Positions 1 to 11,949 of a stretch of DNA of 64,000 nt are shown one piece after another. Source of the stretch: Argopecten irradians (lineage: Eukaryota > Mollusca > Bivalvia > Pectinida > Pectinidae); the NCBI RefSeq assembly GCF_041381155.1, contig NC_091134.1, positions 38,895,338 to 38,959,337 of the forward strand, given 5' to 3'. The position numbers and the translations under genes were made by a program. A model generated the notes under the pieces. The model ran no database searches. It saw only the letters and a list, made by a program, of their open reading frames with translations, and was not told the DNA's origin. Every line of letters starts with the position of its first letter. Within the stretch, counting starts at the first letter, position 1.

Positions 1-21
1 AGATAAAACACATCACAGGTA

Positions 22-172
22 TGCAGAAATAAATTTCTAAAATACTTTGAAAGAAATTGCAGAAATAAATTTCCAAAATACTTCGAAAGAAATTGCAGAA
101 ATAAATTTCCATAATACTTTGAAAGAAATTACAGAAATAAATTTCCGAACTATTTCGAAAGAAACTGCTGAA
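22..172. repeat. 36-bp tandem repeat, about four copies
   Basis: A unit of about 36 bp (GAAAGAAATTGCAGAAATAA followed by an ATTTCC-rich half) is repeated about four times with small differences. No coding content is supported here. The stretch from 173 to 941 shows no recognisable gene. Confidence 0.8.
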
Positions 173-941
173 TTATAAACATAAACATGTTGTTTGATAG
201 AAAAGAATATAGGTATGCTATATGTGATATTAATCATAATACAGTAGACTACAGAATCAAGCAGAATTATAATTATAATCATTGCATGATGCACAAAGAC
301 ATTCAGATTAAGGAGAGGCAGAAGAGAGATGAACAGACAATCTTTGTTTTGTTGCAGGCACAAATGTATATTGTTAAAAAAGTAATGACTTAAAACATTT
401 GACATTTTGAAACAATCATCAGAAACCAAAAGGAACCAGTTTTACTGATGACAAGATCATTTTACTGTATATAGTTGCTTTTAATCACGTGGGGATTTTC
501 ACTTCCACGATCATTAAATACCTACGAAATCAATGCAAAGAGTGAAAAGTACAATAATTTACATACATATAGCTTATTACTGTTAGAAATCAACAACTGC
601 AGGATATCTCCCTTTTGAATAAGTACTATTGAGTAAATCAAAGAGTAAGATGTGTTCAGATTCCAGATGTTTGACTTACTGAGTACCCTTACAGTGACTA
701 CATGTACAATGTACAGCTGTATGTATAGTTAAAGGATCATTCATTAGCTAAATACAATGTACATTACTCACATCGATGCATCAGTACTACTGCAAAATTA
801 TCTGTTAGACACAAAAAAGCTCACAAGGACACATTAGATCATATCAATTTTTTTAAACAAATTTCACTTTACATTAGTATCAAGAGTAAATGTCTGAACC
901 CTAAAACTACAGAATAAATTAAACTCAAAACCATTTTTGAT

Positions 942-3900
942 TTATTCTTCTGTATGAGGTTGTGTAGATTTGGTAGGCTCTGGGACAGTTGGAAGAGGGC
1001 AAAGAAGGTCTTTTGAAGGATCCTTTACAAAAGCTCTGATGTTTTTATATAAATACCATGTTCGTTCTGGAGAAAGACCTTTTGCTTCTAGTCTTACTGG
1101 CATGCCATTTGGTATTTCCTTTCCTCTCTTCAGAAGTCTCACAACTGTGTGATCTCCACCAACGCTTGTCTTCACTTTCACCATTCCTGAATGAAAACAA
1201 AATACACAGTAAAATACTTTCAGTAGAGTAATAACAACCTTTTGTTTGATTATTTAAACATCCTTTTAACATTAATTCCTGGTGGAAAGCCGGAGTACCC
1301 AGAGTAAAATCACCAACCATCATTTAGTACCTGAAGACGTGTGGTATATATATATCAGGACATTTTACATTATGTAACCACTCGGCCACTCCGGCCTGAT
1401 AACTGACTTAAAATTCACAACCAAGAAAAACACCTTACTATTCTAGGTAAACAATAAGTTAAGGTTTATATTGTAATTTTGTGTTTATGTAAAAAAAAAC
1501 AAAAAAAAAAACAACAGAAGTACAATGTACCTGTATTGGTTGAAGAAAAGTGGAAGTGGTGATATTTGGTAATCCCAGGTACAGCTCTGAAAACAGGTTT
1601 AAAGAACTGCTTCCAGTCCCTCCATATCCATGAGTTTGGAGACAGCTCGCTATAAACATCTGCCTGGTTATGTGTGGATGACGCATCAATGGTCATTTTG
1701 AGGTCAGACAAACTATCAACATCATTCCACCGAATTTTCCTTCTGGCAATACCAAACATTCCATCTACAAGACATCGAGCATGGTATGGTTTCATGAAGT
1801 GAAGATTGATGTCTTTGTGGTAACCATTTGCGACCCTCCATGCGAGATAGCTTGTGACAACCTGAATAATTAAAACATACAAATAGCACTGCATTATAAA
1901 AAGCAGAACCAACACTCTTATTGATCTATATCTGTTATCATAAAATGGGGTGGGACATGTCACATATGGATATTTGTTAAAATAGTATTGCACATAATCA
2001 CACAATGCTTACAGGAAAAAGTCATTTGGAGTCAGAGACTTATAGATTACAGTTTAAAACCAGTAATATTGTGATGATTGTATTAATCACATGACTGGAA
2101 AGCTATGTCAAAAATCTGCATGAATATACCAATGTATGCAGTGTGCACTGACAGTCTAACACTGCTGTCACATCACAAGTACTTTTCAATGTATTGTAAA
2201 AAAGAATATGTAGTACTACAAAATTAGTTCTGAAATTAATACAATATAAATTGAGTATGTTAATTTACATAATAATTACAAACAGAGCACATGATTTTTT
2301 TTTATAAACATAATCACTGCATCTTCAAGGGTTCGAACTCGGGACCTCTGGGTTCTATAGAGAAGTTCTAACCAAGCAGTATATTGTGGCTTATATTGAC
2401 CAGGGTTGCACATGTTTTATCACAATACCTCAGTTGAATGTGTTTCATACCTGATTCTTGTTCTGTCCACCACAATTATCTGCGTTAAGATAAACCGTCT
2501 TTTCCCCTTCCCCATGATGCTCAAAATAATGGTGAAGCATTGATATCACAGAGTTAGCTGAGTGGCTCTGTGATCCATCCAGACCTATGCACTGATCCTC
2601 ACCAAACAAGTAGTTTGTCTGTAATGTGCGGCCATCATTACAAATACCAAACAGATTGGCTTTATATGGAGATCTGAAAATTAAGAAATATAGTATATTA
2701 TCATAAAACCTAATTAATTCAGGAGAGAAAGCATGATCCAGTGTTAAATATATCAGATTGATGATGGTGAATTTTATAGGACAGAAATATTGAAAGTGAT
2801 ACTAATTAAATAAGTTTTTACAAAACAAATTATGACATACGTTTACTTTGGTTTATTTTACATCTTGTAAATGAACAGGACTATTACAGGATATGCCAGC
2901 TTTAAGAGATATAGAAAAATTAGCATACCAAGAAAAAAAATCTGACCTACGGACAGTACTTTATAACTGCCTATGTGGGTTGATCTAACATGAAAATATA
3001 TTAAACATCTGCAAGGAATTTAAATTGTTTCTATCACTACTTCAAAATGTAAAAACACAGTCACTGAATGATTTCCTCTCATTCAACTCAAATATAGGTG
3101 TACAGTTTGCATTTAATAAAACAAAATTACCTGAAGTAAATATAGGTGTACAGTTTGCATTTAATAAAACAAAATTACCTGAAGTACAAAGCACCTTCCT
3201 GTCTACAATGGGTGGGTAGAAGTACACTCTGGGCAAAATCAAAGGTGTAGTGGACATCATCGAGGTCTAGGGACGCTGGAGGAATAGCAACATGTGACTT
3301 GGGGTGATCTCGGAGACCTGCAATAGCAGCCTGACACCTTTCTCGATAATAATCTCTCTCCATTTGAGCTGATGAAATGTGGTTAGCAAAGTCTGTAGTG
3401 GCCTCCATTTTGTCCGTCCCTGTGATAGCCTTTAATGTACCAAAATCTTGTCAAAACATATTTTATATTTTACAATATTTCACTTTTAGCAAGTTGACTA
3501 ATTTAGACACAAAAAATATCACTGCTTAAAAGATATTTCAAAAAATTAAATAATTTCTTTTGTTCACAAAACCTTCTTTTGATTTTCATTTCTTATTTCA
3601 TTTTATAAGAATTTTTTTAGTTAAAGTCCCATTATGCTTTCACCAAACTTTGCTAAAATATATATTAACATCCCTTATGAAAGGTTCTTCATTTGGTTTC
3701 TTTCCAATGAAGATAATTACGCAATTATCAATTAGTAAAGAATTCTTAAAATAGAACGGGTTGATTTGCATAGTTAAAAATACCTCGTGTATACGTATGT
3801 TCGGTACCCGGATAGTAAACAAAAACACGCAGGGCCGAGAGAGAGAGCAGTTTTGAGCAAACGGTGAGCAATACAATGTTCTATAATTGTTTTAGAATAT

Positions 3901-6900
3901 GATACATATCAGATTTCACAAATTATAAATGTGTCCTGTCAAAGGTTACAAATAGTTTATATAAAGCTTAATACAGAATACGTATTAATCGAAAAATAGT
4001 GTGTAAATAGTGAAATGCGTACATGGGGCACCATATGGGGTATTTTATCGTACCTGGTACCAATATAAACACGTGGCCGTGTCAATTTTGGTAATGATCG
4101 GTTGATTTTAACTTTCCTCTCGTGTAATAATTTGAGATAAATACAGTATTTGTCCCAAACTATATATTGATAAGTAAATATCATGATACTACTAATCTAT
4201 TCATAATTTGAGAGTTAGGAGAGCACAGTATATCTAAAATACTTAGAACATACGTAAAGAGGTGGACCAATAGCTTACTATATACATGTATAACTGCTTT
4301 CTATTTCTTCTTTGGGTATCTTAAAACGATATTCTTATGTCTATGAAATATGTGATAGTACATGTAGATGAAAGATTACTGGAATCGGTGCTAGTCGAGA
4401 TACGTCAATCTGTATGTTGAGACATGTCTGTATTATATATATTACTTTGCTCGTTATCTACGATAGTATACATATCGTATATTACATCTATACATACATG
4501 TATCTATTCTCAGTATTCATGTACCCAACATATATGTGTTTGTTAGGACCCAGCACTTAATTGACATATATACCGTTGCTATTATAATTACCTCCTTTAT
4601 TTTTTTTTTTATCAATTATACATGTAAAAATTTTCTGGTTTATATTCCAACCGGGGGGCTATATACCGATACCTGTCGAGATTTTATTTCTGTATAATTA
4701 ACTGATTAAATGTTTCTCGATTACGTTTCGTGTGGTTAGAAAAGGATCATCATATACATTAAGTATTGATTACCAGGTGCATGAGTCTTAATTATCGTAT
4801 GAGCATTTTTAAATATACATGTAGGCCTACATTTTTATGTACACGGAACGAATTAAAGTAATCAAAGACTCGCATTTATATTCGTACAAACGTCAGTATT
4901 AGAGTGAACTAAGGGGATATAAATATTGCCAGACTATTTCATCATTAAAAAGACACAACATATATTATTTTGACCCATGATGCTACCTGGCGGACTATCA
5001 ATTTCCGCCAGTACGTAATTCTTAGTACGGTATACATGTACGTAGTAAAAAGGAAAAGGGAATTGAAACTGAAATTTCTCTAATTTCACGAGTGTGCATT
5101 CCATTTTACGCCGAACGTGAATTATGTTTATTAGCATTCAGCCTATTTGTTTTCATAGAAAAAGTTCGATTTATGGAGCAAGTCTAAAAGTTTATGCGCT
5201 AAATAAAATATGTAAGAAAAATAGGTTCGTGATACCTGCTAGGACTTTACCAGTCTTATTAAAACGGATATTTTTCCCATGTTCTCTTCTTTTAATGAAG
5301 GACTGATCCAGGGTTTCTTTAGCTTTTCTGGTATACTTTTCCATCAGATTTTAGTTCACTTGATGAACTGTATAGAAATCATTAACTGACTGTTTTTATA
5401 CTTCATTTCTTAGTACTATTCAATCAAACCAAATTATTCTACATTTTGTACATGCATTCCTTTTCCTGTCCCGTGCATGCAGTGAATTATGAGATGATAT
5501 GAATCACATAGGCCTACATGTGGTTCATTCACAGGTGTTTGGCTCTATAGACATTTTTCTCTCTTTATATACTGACACGGTATCACACACACACACATAT
5601 ACATATATGTGTGTGTGTAGAAAAAATGTCTATAGAGCCAAACACCTGTGGTTCATATACATGTATATATCTTTACATGTAACATAAACATAATTATGTT
5701 TCTGCATGTAGTAATTTTAAAGTTCATACTAATAATTTTATGCTACAATGTGGATTGTACTCAGTTAGTAATTCATGATCATGATCACTTGTCATGGATA
5801 TATCTGATAATGCCGATACACTGGTCTAAGTTTATGTTCGGTCTTCGATGGGGTAGAACATGTGGGCTTACCAGACTTCGTATGAATGTATACATCGCTG
5901 TATTGTTATACAAAGAACCAAAGTGTAAGATCTATATAGCAGGTAACGACATGGCGTGTTTGTGTTTACTTTCATTTGTTTACGAGTTTTGTCGAGCCAC
6001 CCCATGGGAGGCCTCATCAGGTAACACAAACGTATGTTTGCTTTCGATGTACATTTCAATAAAGCCAGATTAGGCCATATAGGCATCTATAAATCGCTAA
6101 TACAAAATACATAAGATCAGCAAATAAAATAGTAATTATAATTTTGTTAATTGCTTGCTTTCCATTCAAGAACAAATTACACTTTTTAAATAGTTTTAGC
6201 CTAGTTTTATATAGAAACTACATGTAAATACATTAGTTACATGTACAACATGAATTTTAGGTCCACGCGTGGAAAATGCGTGGGTTCGTAACGTGCAGTC
6301 GATCGCGATCGAGCAACTTGACCGCTAAATTATGTGCACGTTCCAACAGACGCATGTGTGTTCGCTGACATGTATAAGTTTGGCGAGTTGTGTTCGCCAT
6401 GCATGATGTTGAAGTTTGTTAGGGAAATCCCACTTTTTATGTGCCTACGCATGCGTACTAGATTGTTTTGGCTCTGGGGCGGAACTACGGATTTCCCCCT
6501 CTCCGTAGACGGGTTTTCTATTGTTTTTGAAAAACATGGAAATGTTGGGCATTTTTTATTAGCGGATATTTTCATAAGGATATATGCTCTACTATTCAGC
6601 AAAGTTTGGTACTTTATGACGATATTTTTTTCACCCCAAAACATAATGGGGCTTTAAAACATGGTACCTGTATCACAAGGAAGTACATGTATTATGATAT
6701 TATAAATAACTTTGCATATATGCATAGCAATAATTATCATACCTTCTGTATGCAATTCCTGAAGGATTCACACTTGTGACAAACATCAGTCTTACAGGAC
6801 ATAAATTGAATATGAGGGAGACACTGATGCCAAATTCTCCTGAATGTTGTCTCGGAAAGACATCTGTTTCCTGTTTCACTGTTGAAGATAAAAAAGATTC

Positions 6901-8615
6901 CATCATTTTATCTTTAAGATTCATGATTGTGCGAAACGATATAGAGTAGTAAATTTGAATTATTATTCTTATGCCTAAACAATTTAGCAAAACTTTTAAA
7001 AGATATTGTGTTCTAGCCATTGAGTAAACAAAAGCACACTAAGGATGATACAGTAATATAATTTTTTATTATATATGGTACAGGGCATCCTCGATACTCC
7101 AGGGGTTCAAATCACTTACAATCTCTACACCTATGGACTATCTCATGGTAAAACTGTAGGCAACAGAACAGAACAGGTTATACAATTTAGTCCTTTGCTG
7201 TAAATCAAAAGAGCTGTCCAATGATACACTGTTGTTGACTGTGTGGCTTTGAAGTTGGGCATCACTCTCTCTGTAGTCTTCAAAGGAAATTTTGCAGGCC
7301 TGTGTTTGGTTCAGATTTTTTTCTCAATTTTACTATGAGAGAGTTCAGGGGTATAGAGATTGTAAGTGATCGGAACCTCTGGGGGTATCGAGGATGGGTA
7401 TATGGTGACATTTATTCATTAAGAGTTTTAGTATTAATAAATACCAGATATGAGGTTCATCTAATACTCACAGACAAACTTGAGTGTACTTCTTATGAAC
7501 AGATATATAAGTATCACTGCCAGGTAGATAAATTGGCGGAAAGCTATCTCGTCCACGTGGGGCAGCAGGCTCAGGCAATCCCATTTCATCTGCATACCTA
7601 ACGGATGAAAAAAAATTATTTCAAATTTTGAAGTTAAATGACAAGTGATTTATAATGTAATAGTCTATGATTTGTAATATTACTTTTGCTTAAATCAAAT
7701 AAAATTAAAATTAATAATTCAGAGCATTTCATTAATTCTGCATGTACATGGAGTACATTTGTATTTGAATATTCTGCTTTTCATCTACGAATACTGTAGT
7801 TTATAGGAGGACATCGAGTTATAACTATAAATTACATCATGTGCATAAATACACTGTACATACCTTGAAATAAACTGTACTACTTGTTGTACATGGTCAT
7901 ATGTTACAGCATTCTTGGGCTTTTTCCCTGTGTTTCCATGTATCCTAGGAACCGCACCATGCTTAATAAAATGGGTTCTGATATTTTTAAGATAATGTAT
8001 ATTGATGTTGTTGATGTAGAGGAAACATGACTTACAAATATTTGTGTTCTGGAACTGGTAGTCAAACCGATGTCGTTTCACGTTAGGCCTAGATACACCA
8101 TCCATACTCCTTGTTGTACCACACGCCTGAAGCTGGCCTATTATAAACATGTCTCTGACATCTCTGTCCATTCCCTGTATGTTCAGTCTATTCTCCACAA
8201 TGTCACTATTTCGAAACTTTGCTTGGCAACCCTTGCTACACATACGAGTTGTGTCACACTCTTGTTCCGTATCATCCTCAAAATTATCGTCACCACTAAC
8301 ACATGTTTCTTGATCAGATTCAATATCCCTTTCACTACCATTTCTGACGAAAATTCTCATTCTGGTATTCAAAATAGGTGAGTGTGTTACTGATTTACCG
8401 TAGTACTGTTCGCTGTCCTCCTCATCACTTCCAATGTCGAAATCACACTCATCTTCCTGGAACTGATGATCACCGCTAACCTGACTCGATACATGTACTT
8501 CATCAGTACTATTTCCCCGGCTCGTAGATGGGAAAAAATGGCTAAAATCGGTATCTATCTCTGCCGCCAGCTCACTATCGCATCCAACAACATTAAAATT
8601 TGGTGGAACAGACAT
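942..8615 (-). CDS. DUF7869-type (transposon-related, DDE-like) protein, seven coding exons, intact
   Basis: Coding exons in transcript order are 7864-8615, 7472-7597, 6743-6878, 3179-3429, 2451-2673, 1531-1861 and 942-1186, all on the minus strand. Every intron has GT-AG ends and every junction keeps frame. The total is 2064 nt, or 687 residues plus a stop. The first exon encodes an acidic N-terminus, then a segment with ICKSCFLYI and HGNTGKKPKN. The next exon reads GLPEPAAPRGRD, and exon 3 reads KTDVCHKCE (a Cys-pair, zinc-binding look). Exon 4 is a helical YYRERCQAAI region followed by HYTFDFAQ. Exon 5 ends in NADNCGGQNKNQ, and exon 6 has YLAWRVANG and GMFGIARRK. These motifs and their order match the widespread invertebrate DUF7869 proteins, which look derived from transposons; the biochemical role is unknown. 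The stop codon lies inside an AATAAA (939-944), a possible poly(A) signal. The start is the first ATG of the open frame; a further upstream exon cannot be excluded. Confidence 0.85.
2325..2390 (-). repeat. tRNA-like (SINE head) fragment
   Basis: Read on the minus strand, the piece carries a B-box-like GAGTTCGAACCC and an A-box-like TGCTTGGTTAG upstream of it. It does not fold convincingly as a whole tRNA, so a tRNA-derived SINE relic in an intron of the DUF7869 gene is more likely. Confidence 0.35.
3091..3186. repeat. 48-bp tandem duplication over the exon 4 splice donor
   Basis: Two copies of a 48 bp unit lie at 3091-3138 and 3139-3186. The second holds the donor used by the minus-strand exon that ends at 3179. 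The first gives an identical potential donor 48 nt further into the intron. Reading through to it would meet an in-frame TAA at once. Confidence 0.85.
3430..6742. other. Long intron 3 of the DUF7869 gene, no other gene seen
   Basis: AT-rich sequence. Open frames near 5499-6073 and 6330-6657 have no recognisable domains, and the first crosses a foldback repeat. I see nothing else that I can support except that foldback. Confidence 0.6.
5519..5656. mobile_element. Small foldback (MITE-like) element
   Basis: Arms starting CACAGGTGTTTGGCTC (5530 onward) and ending GAGCCAAACACCTGTG (to 5650) are near-perfect inverted repeats of about 29 bp. They surround a CA/TG tract that is itself palindromic. 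TGTGGTTCAT occurs at 5519-5528 and again at 5647-5656. The right copy overlaps the arm, so a clean target-site duplication is not proven. Confidence 0.65.
7086..7396. mobile_element. MITE with ~65-bp terminal inverted repeats
   Basis: The left end CATCCTCGATACTCCAGGGG and the right end ...TATCGAGGATG are inverted copies of each other over about 65 bp with mismatches. Both contain ATCACTTACAATCTCTA or its complement. It sits in an intron of the DUF7869 gene. A solo end of the same family lies at 11884-11946. No transposase is present. Confidence 0.75.
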
Positions 8616-9035
8616 GGTAAACTTCCCCGTGCCTTACAATCAACACTTTCGTTCTGTCACATCTTCGTAGCGAATGTAAACAAACTACCGGAAGTGTGTT
8701 CTGCAGAAAACGGGAAAACCCCATTCGCTTCGATATTTTCTGTTGATTAAATACTTTTATTAACATTAACGGCCAATGTTATTGTTTGAGAAATTAACTG
8801 ACATATATAAGGTTTCGGAATAACTATTTGAGGTATATGCATAAATAGACATATCAAGAGTATTTTTCGTTTTTATGACGCAAGTGAGGTTTCCATTTTC
8901 GCGCGAAATGGAAATAGTACAAAAATATTACGTCTGACGGAATTCCCATTTTTCTCCCTTTTCATTGGCTAGAAGTTAAGGACCTAAATCCCAGCCGGCG
9001 GCTCATATATAAGTACCATTGTCCAAAACTAAATG
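8616..9035. other. Upstream region of the DUF7869 gene
   Basis: This is the 5' flank of the minus-strand gene. It is relatively GC-richer close to the start codon, but I see no clear TATA box or named regulatory site. Confidence 0.4.
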
Positions 9036-9209
9036 CAGGGTTCTCGTTAAAAGCTGGTTGCCGGCAAAAACAGCCATGTATTTCCTTGTTTACAACCTGC
9101 TATTTTTGTCAGAAATAAGTATTGGCCCTCATGGGGGCTTGTAGCCCTCAATGCAACCACCTATTATTAATTTTCAACCATCTATTTAAAAAACTTAGTG
9201 AGAACCCTG
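9036..9209. mobile_element. hAT-like short MITE
   Basis: The termini are CAGGGTTCTCGTT on the left and AACTTAGTGAGAACCCTG on the right, an inverted pair of about 10-13 bp that starts CAGGG, as hAT elements do. The length is 174 bp. The adjacent 8 bp flanks are not identical, so the insertion footprint is decayed or the ends are slightly off. Confidence 0.6.
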
Positions 9210-9289
9210 AAATGTATCTAAAAACCTTCCATGGGTTATTTAGTTAGGTACCCAAGTAAAAGAGCAGGGAATGATTAACATACATATGA

Positions 9290-9375
9290 TTCCTGTCAAG
9301 CGCCTGACCAGAAATCAAACCTGGATCTCTTGTGTGAAAAACTGATCAACTAAGCCAAAGAAGCATGCTCCATCA
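9290..9375 (-). repeat. tRNA-like SINE fragment
   Basis: The minus strand shows an A-box-like TGGCTTAGTTGATCAG and, 30-40 nt on, a B-box-like GGTTTGATTTCTGG. A poor acceptor stem argues against a functional tRNA. Confidence 0.35.
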
Positions 9376-10053
9376 GCTGAGTGACAGAGACCGTATTTAA
9401 CACTATGTACAAACTACAAACCACACTGATGTGCTCGAGCTCCATTTACAAACATATAGCGATATATAGGCCCTTGCTTTTTTTTTTAAGTCAGTAAATT
9501 AAATTGGCAAATGAGATCGCTGATTAAAGAGGTAGTATACGTATGCATTGTGCAACATTAGATATATAGGCCTGTATATATCATATTTTACAGGTTTGTA
9601 TATATGCATGGTTCTCCCAAATAATATTTTGATCTGATCCTTTGGTTTTTTGTTTCAGGTTCCCCATTAATACTTTGAAGCACACGACTATATTGTATAA
9701 AACTGAAATATTAAACTGAATATAATAAAGAGTAATGAAGCAGAATTCCAATGGGTCCGGATGATATTATTTTAATCAAAGATATATAAGTGACTGTGAA
9801 ATGGATTTATCACTCTGGATTAACATTTTGAATGCATGAATACGCTCCAAGCTCTTTTGTGTTTGGCCACTGATGTTGGGTGACGACTCATTTTCCTTTG
9901 ATATTCGCTGCCGCAACCTTAAAATTTATGTAACTTGTGGGTACCAGACTTACCATTTCAATTTCTGAAACGGGCCGTCATTTCATGAGCTGTCATATCT
10001 TTTCTAAATCTTCCGTCCTTAAACGGATCTCCTAAATTTTTCTATATCCCACT

Positions 10054-11728
10054 GTACCTTTCCGGATCAATTAAAATATGCTCAAGTAACACCAGTATTA
10101 AAAAAAAAACGACCCTTTAGACAAAAGTAATTATAGACCAGTGAGCATACTTCCTAGCATCTCTAAAATCTTTGAAAGAATTCTGCATGATCAGCTGTCA
10201 TCCTTTTTTAAAGATATCTTCCATCCTTTTTTAGCTGCTTACAGATCGGGCTTTGGGTGCCAGACCACTCTGCTGCGCATGCTGGAGGACTGGAGACAGG
10301 CCTTGGATTGCCGCAACCAGGTTGGGGCTATTTTGATGGATCTCTCCAAGGCCTTCGACTGTCTTCCGCATGACCTGTTCCTCAGGAAGCTGCAAACTTA
10401 TGGGGCATCGGGTGATGCTGTTCGTCTGATGGGTAGCTACCTGGGGAACAGGAAGCAGAGGGTTGGTTTGGGGGGCATCACCAGCGAGTGGGTGTCCCTC
10501 ATTAAAGGTGTCCCCCAGGGCTCGATACTGGGGCCTTTGATTTTTAACATTTTTATCAATGATATATTTTATTTCATCAAAGAAGCCACATTATATAACT
10601 ATGCCGACGACAATACCCTAGGTTATTTTAGTCAAAATATAAACAATCTTAAGAAAGTTTTAGAAGATGAAGCCAGTGTTTTAATTAAGTGGTTTGACAT
10701 AAATGGAATGAAGGCAAATCCAGAGAAATTTCAGGCTATCTCTCTGGGTAAGAACACTGTGAAACATTTTAATATATCTAACACTGAAATTGTTTGTGAA
10801 GATAGTGTTAAACTTTTAGGTATCGAAATCGACCATCTTTTAAAATTTGATAAACATATTTCAGATATATGCAGGAAAGCATCTAAGCAACTAGCAGTTC
10901 TGAAAAGGATCGGACATTTTTTACCTAAAGCAACAAAAATTTTAATTTACAAATGTTTTGTTTTATCAAACTTTGACTATTGTCCCCTTATTTGGCATTT
11001 CTGCAGTATTTCTGCAACTAGAAAAATCGAACGAGTGCAAGAGAGGGGCTTGCGATTCATTCATAATGACCACACCTCTAACCTTAAAGAACTGCTAGCC
11101 GGATCAAATTTGTCTTTTTTACATGTCCACAGGATGAAAATGATGGCCTGTGAGGTTTTTAAAATTTTTAACAATATTGCTCCTGACTACATACGTCACC
11201 TTATTAAAAAACAAGAAAACACTTATAATTTCAGATCTGAAAACAAAGCAAACCTACCCAGAGTTAACACCACCAGGTATGGTAAGAAATCATTCAGGTA
11301 CGAGGCGTCCCGCATATGGAACAGCCTCCCAAATGACCTGCGTAAGGTTGAAAACTATGCAGAGTTTCGGAGGCTGCTACGTAAGTGGGACGGCCCGGAC
11401 TGTAAGTGTAAACTTTGTTCTTAATGTCTCCCTGCATCCTGTGGTGTAACACATGTCTTTATGTCTTTATTTTATTTTTATTTTGGTTTGCTTTGTTGCT
11501 TGTTTTGTCACCCCTTTTAATATAAATTTGTAAAAAATTCTGTGATAGCTTATGTAGTGCCTGTACTTATAATTACTGACAACTGTGATGCTTTAGTTTT
11601 AATTTCTGTTATATATACAATATACTTTGTTTTGTCGAAATACAAGCTCGAACGAGCTTATGTTACCATGTTTTATATATTCGACACTAAATAAAGTTTC
11701 TTGTATCTTGTATCTTGTATCTTGTATC
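10054..11728 (+). mobile_element. Non-LTR retrotransposon (CR1/Jockey-like), 5'-damaged
   Basis: Homology to LINE reverse transcriptases starts about 10054 (TFPDQLKYAQ). It shifts frame at a run of ten A near 10100 and then runs open to 11424. Further upstream the frame is broken by stops. The 3' end has ATAAAG followed by four copies of TTGTATC at 11701-11728, a short-tandem tail typical of CR1/L2/Jockey-like elements. It is therefore a decayed or 5'-truncated copy. Confidence 0.85.
10141..11424 (+). CDS. Reverse transcriptase, C-terminal part of LINE ORF2
   Basis: The open frame of 427 residues covers the reverse transcriptase core. It has LMDLSKAFDCLPHD with the first catalytic Asp near residue 67, GVPQGSILGP near 120, and the YADD catalytic box at residues 154-157. 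A C-terminal region follows, with WNSLPNDLR and a final CKCKLC. The annotated ATG is internal. The true protein began earlier, in another frame, before the A-run frameshift, so this is part of a once larger ORF2 with an endonuclease domain that is not visible here. Its activity would be primer extension on target DNA. The copy is probably inactive. Confidence 0.85.
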   Translation: MSILPSISKIFERILHDQLSSFFKDIFHPFLAAYRSGFGCQTTLLRMLEDWRQALDCRNQVGAILMDLSKAFDCLPHDLFLRKLQTYGASGDAVRLMGSYLGNRKQRVGLGGITSEWVSLIKGVPQGSILGPLIFNIFINDIFYFIKEATLYNYADDNTLGYFSQNINNLKKVLEDEASVLIKWFDINGMKANPEKFQAISLGKNTVKHFNISNTEIVCEDSVKLLGIEIDHLLKFDKHISDICRKASKQLAVLKRIGHFLPKATKILIYKCFVLSNFDYCPLIWHFCSISATRKIERVQERGLRFIHNDHTSNLKELLAGSNLSFLHVHRMKMMACEVFKIFNNIAPDYIRHLIKKQENTYNFRSENKANLPRVNTTRYGKKSFRYEASRIWNSLPNDLRKVENYAEFRRLLRKWDGPDCKCKLCS

Positions 11729-11883
11729 TTTCAACTGAACGGAGGCCGCCATTTTTCAAGCGTACCCGAGAAGCAGGAGAGAGCGATGATTTCATTGGCC
11801 CATATTCGAACTAAATTCGTATTTTGATTGGCTATCATTTAATGCGATTATTGTATGCATATTGACCCCTGACGTTCAATTTC

Positions 11884-11946
11884 ACTATGAGATAGTCCAG
11901 GGGTGTAGAGATCGTAAGTGATCGGAACCCCTGGAGTATCGAGGAT
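11884..11946. repeat. Solo MITE end
   Basis: About 63 bp match the right terminus of the 7086-7396 element (CACTATGAGATAGTCCAGGG ... ATCGAGGATG). No partner end was found nearby. Confidence 0.7.
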
Positions 11947-11949
11947 GAT

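Noticed and set aside
2325-2390. Functional tRNA gene
   Set aside because: A- and B-box-like words are present, but no good acceptor or anticodon stem could be drawn, so it was kept only as a SINE-like fragment.
6330-6657. Overlapping 104- and 107-codon frames on opposite strands
   Set aside because: They lie in an intron of the DUF7869 gene and have no recognisable motif.
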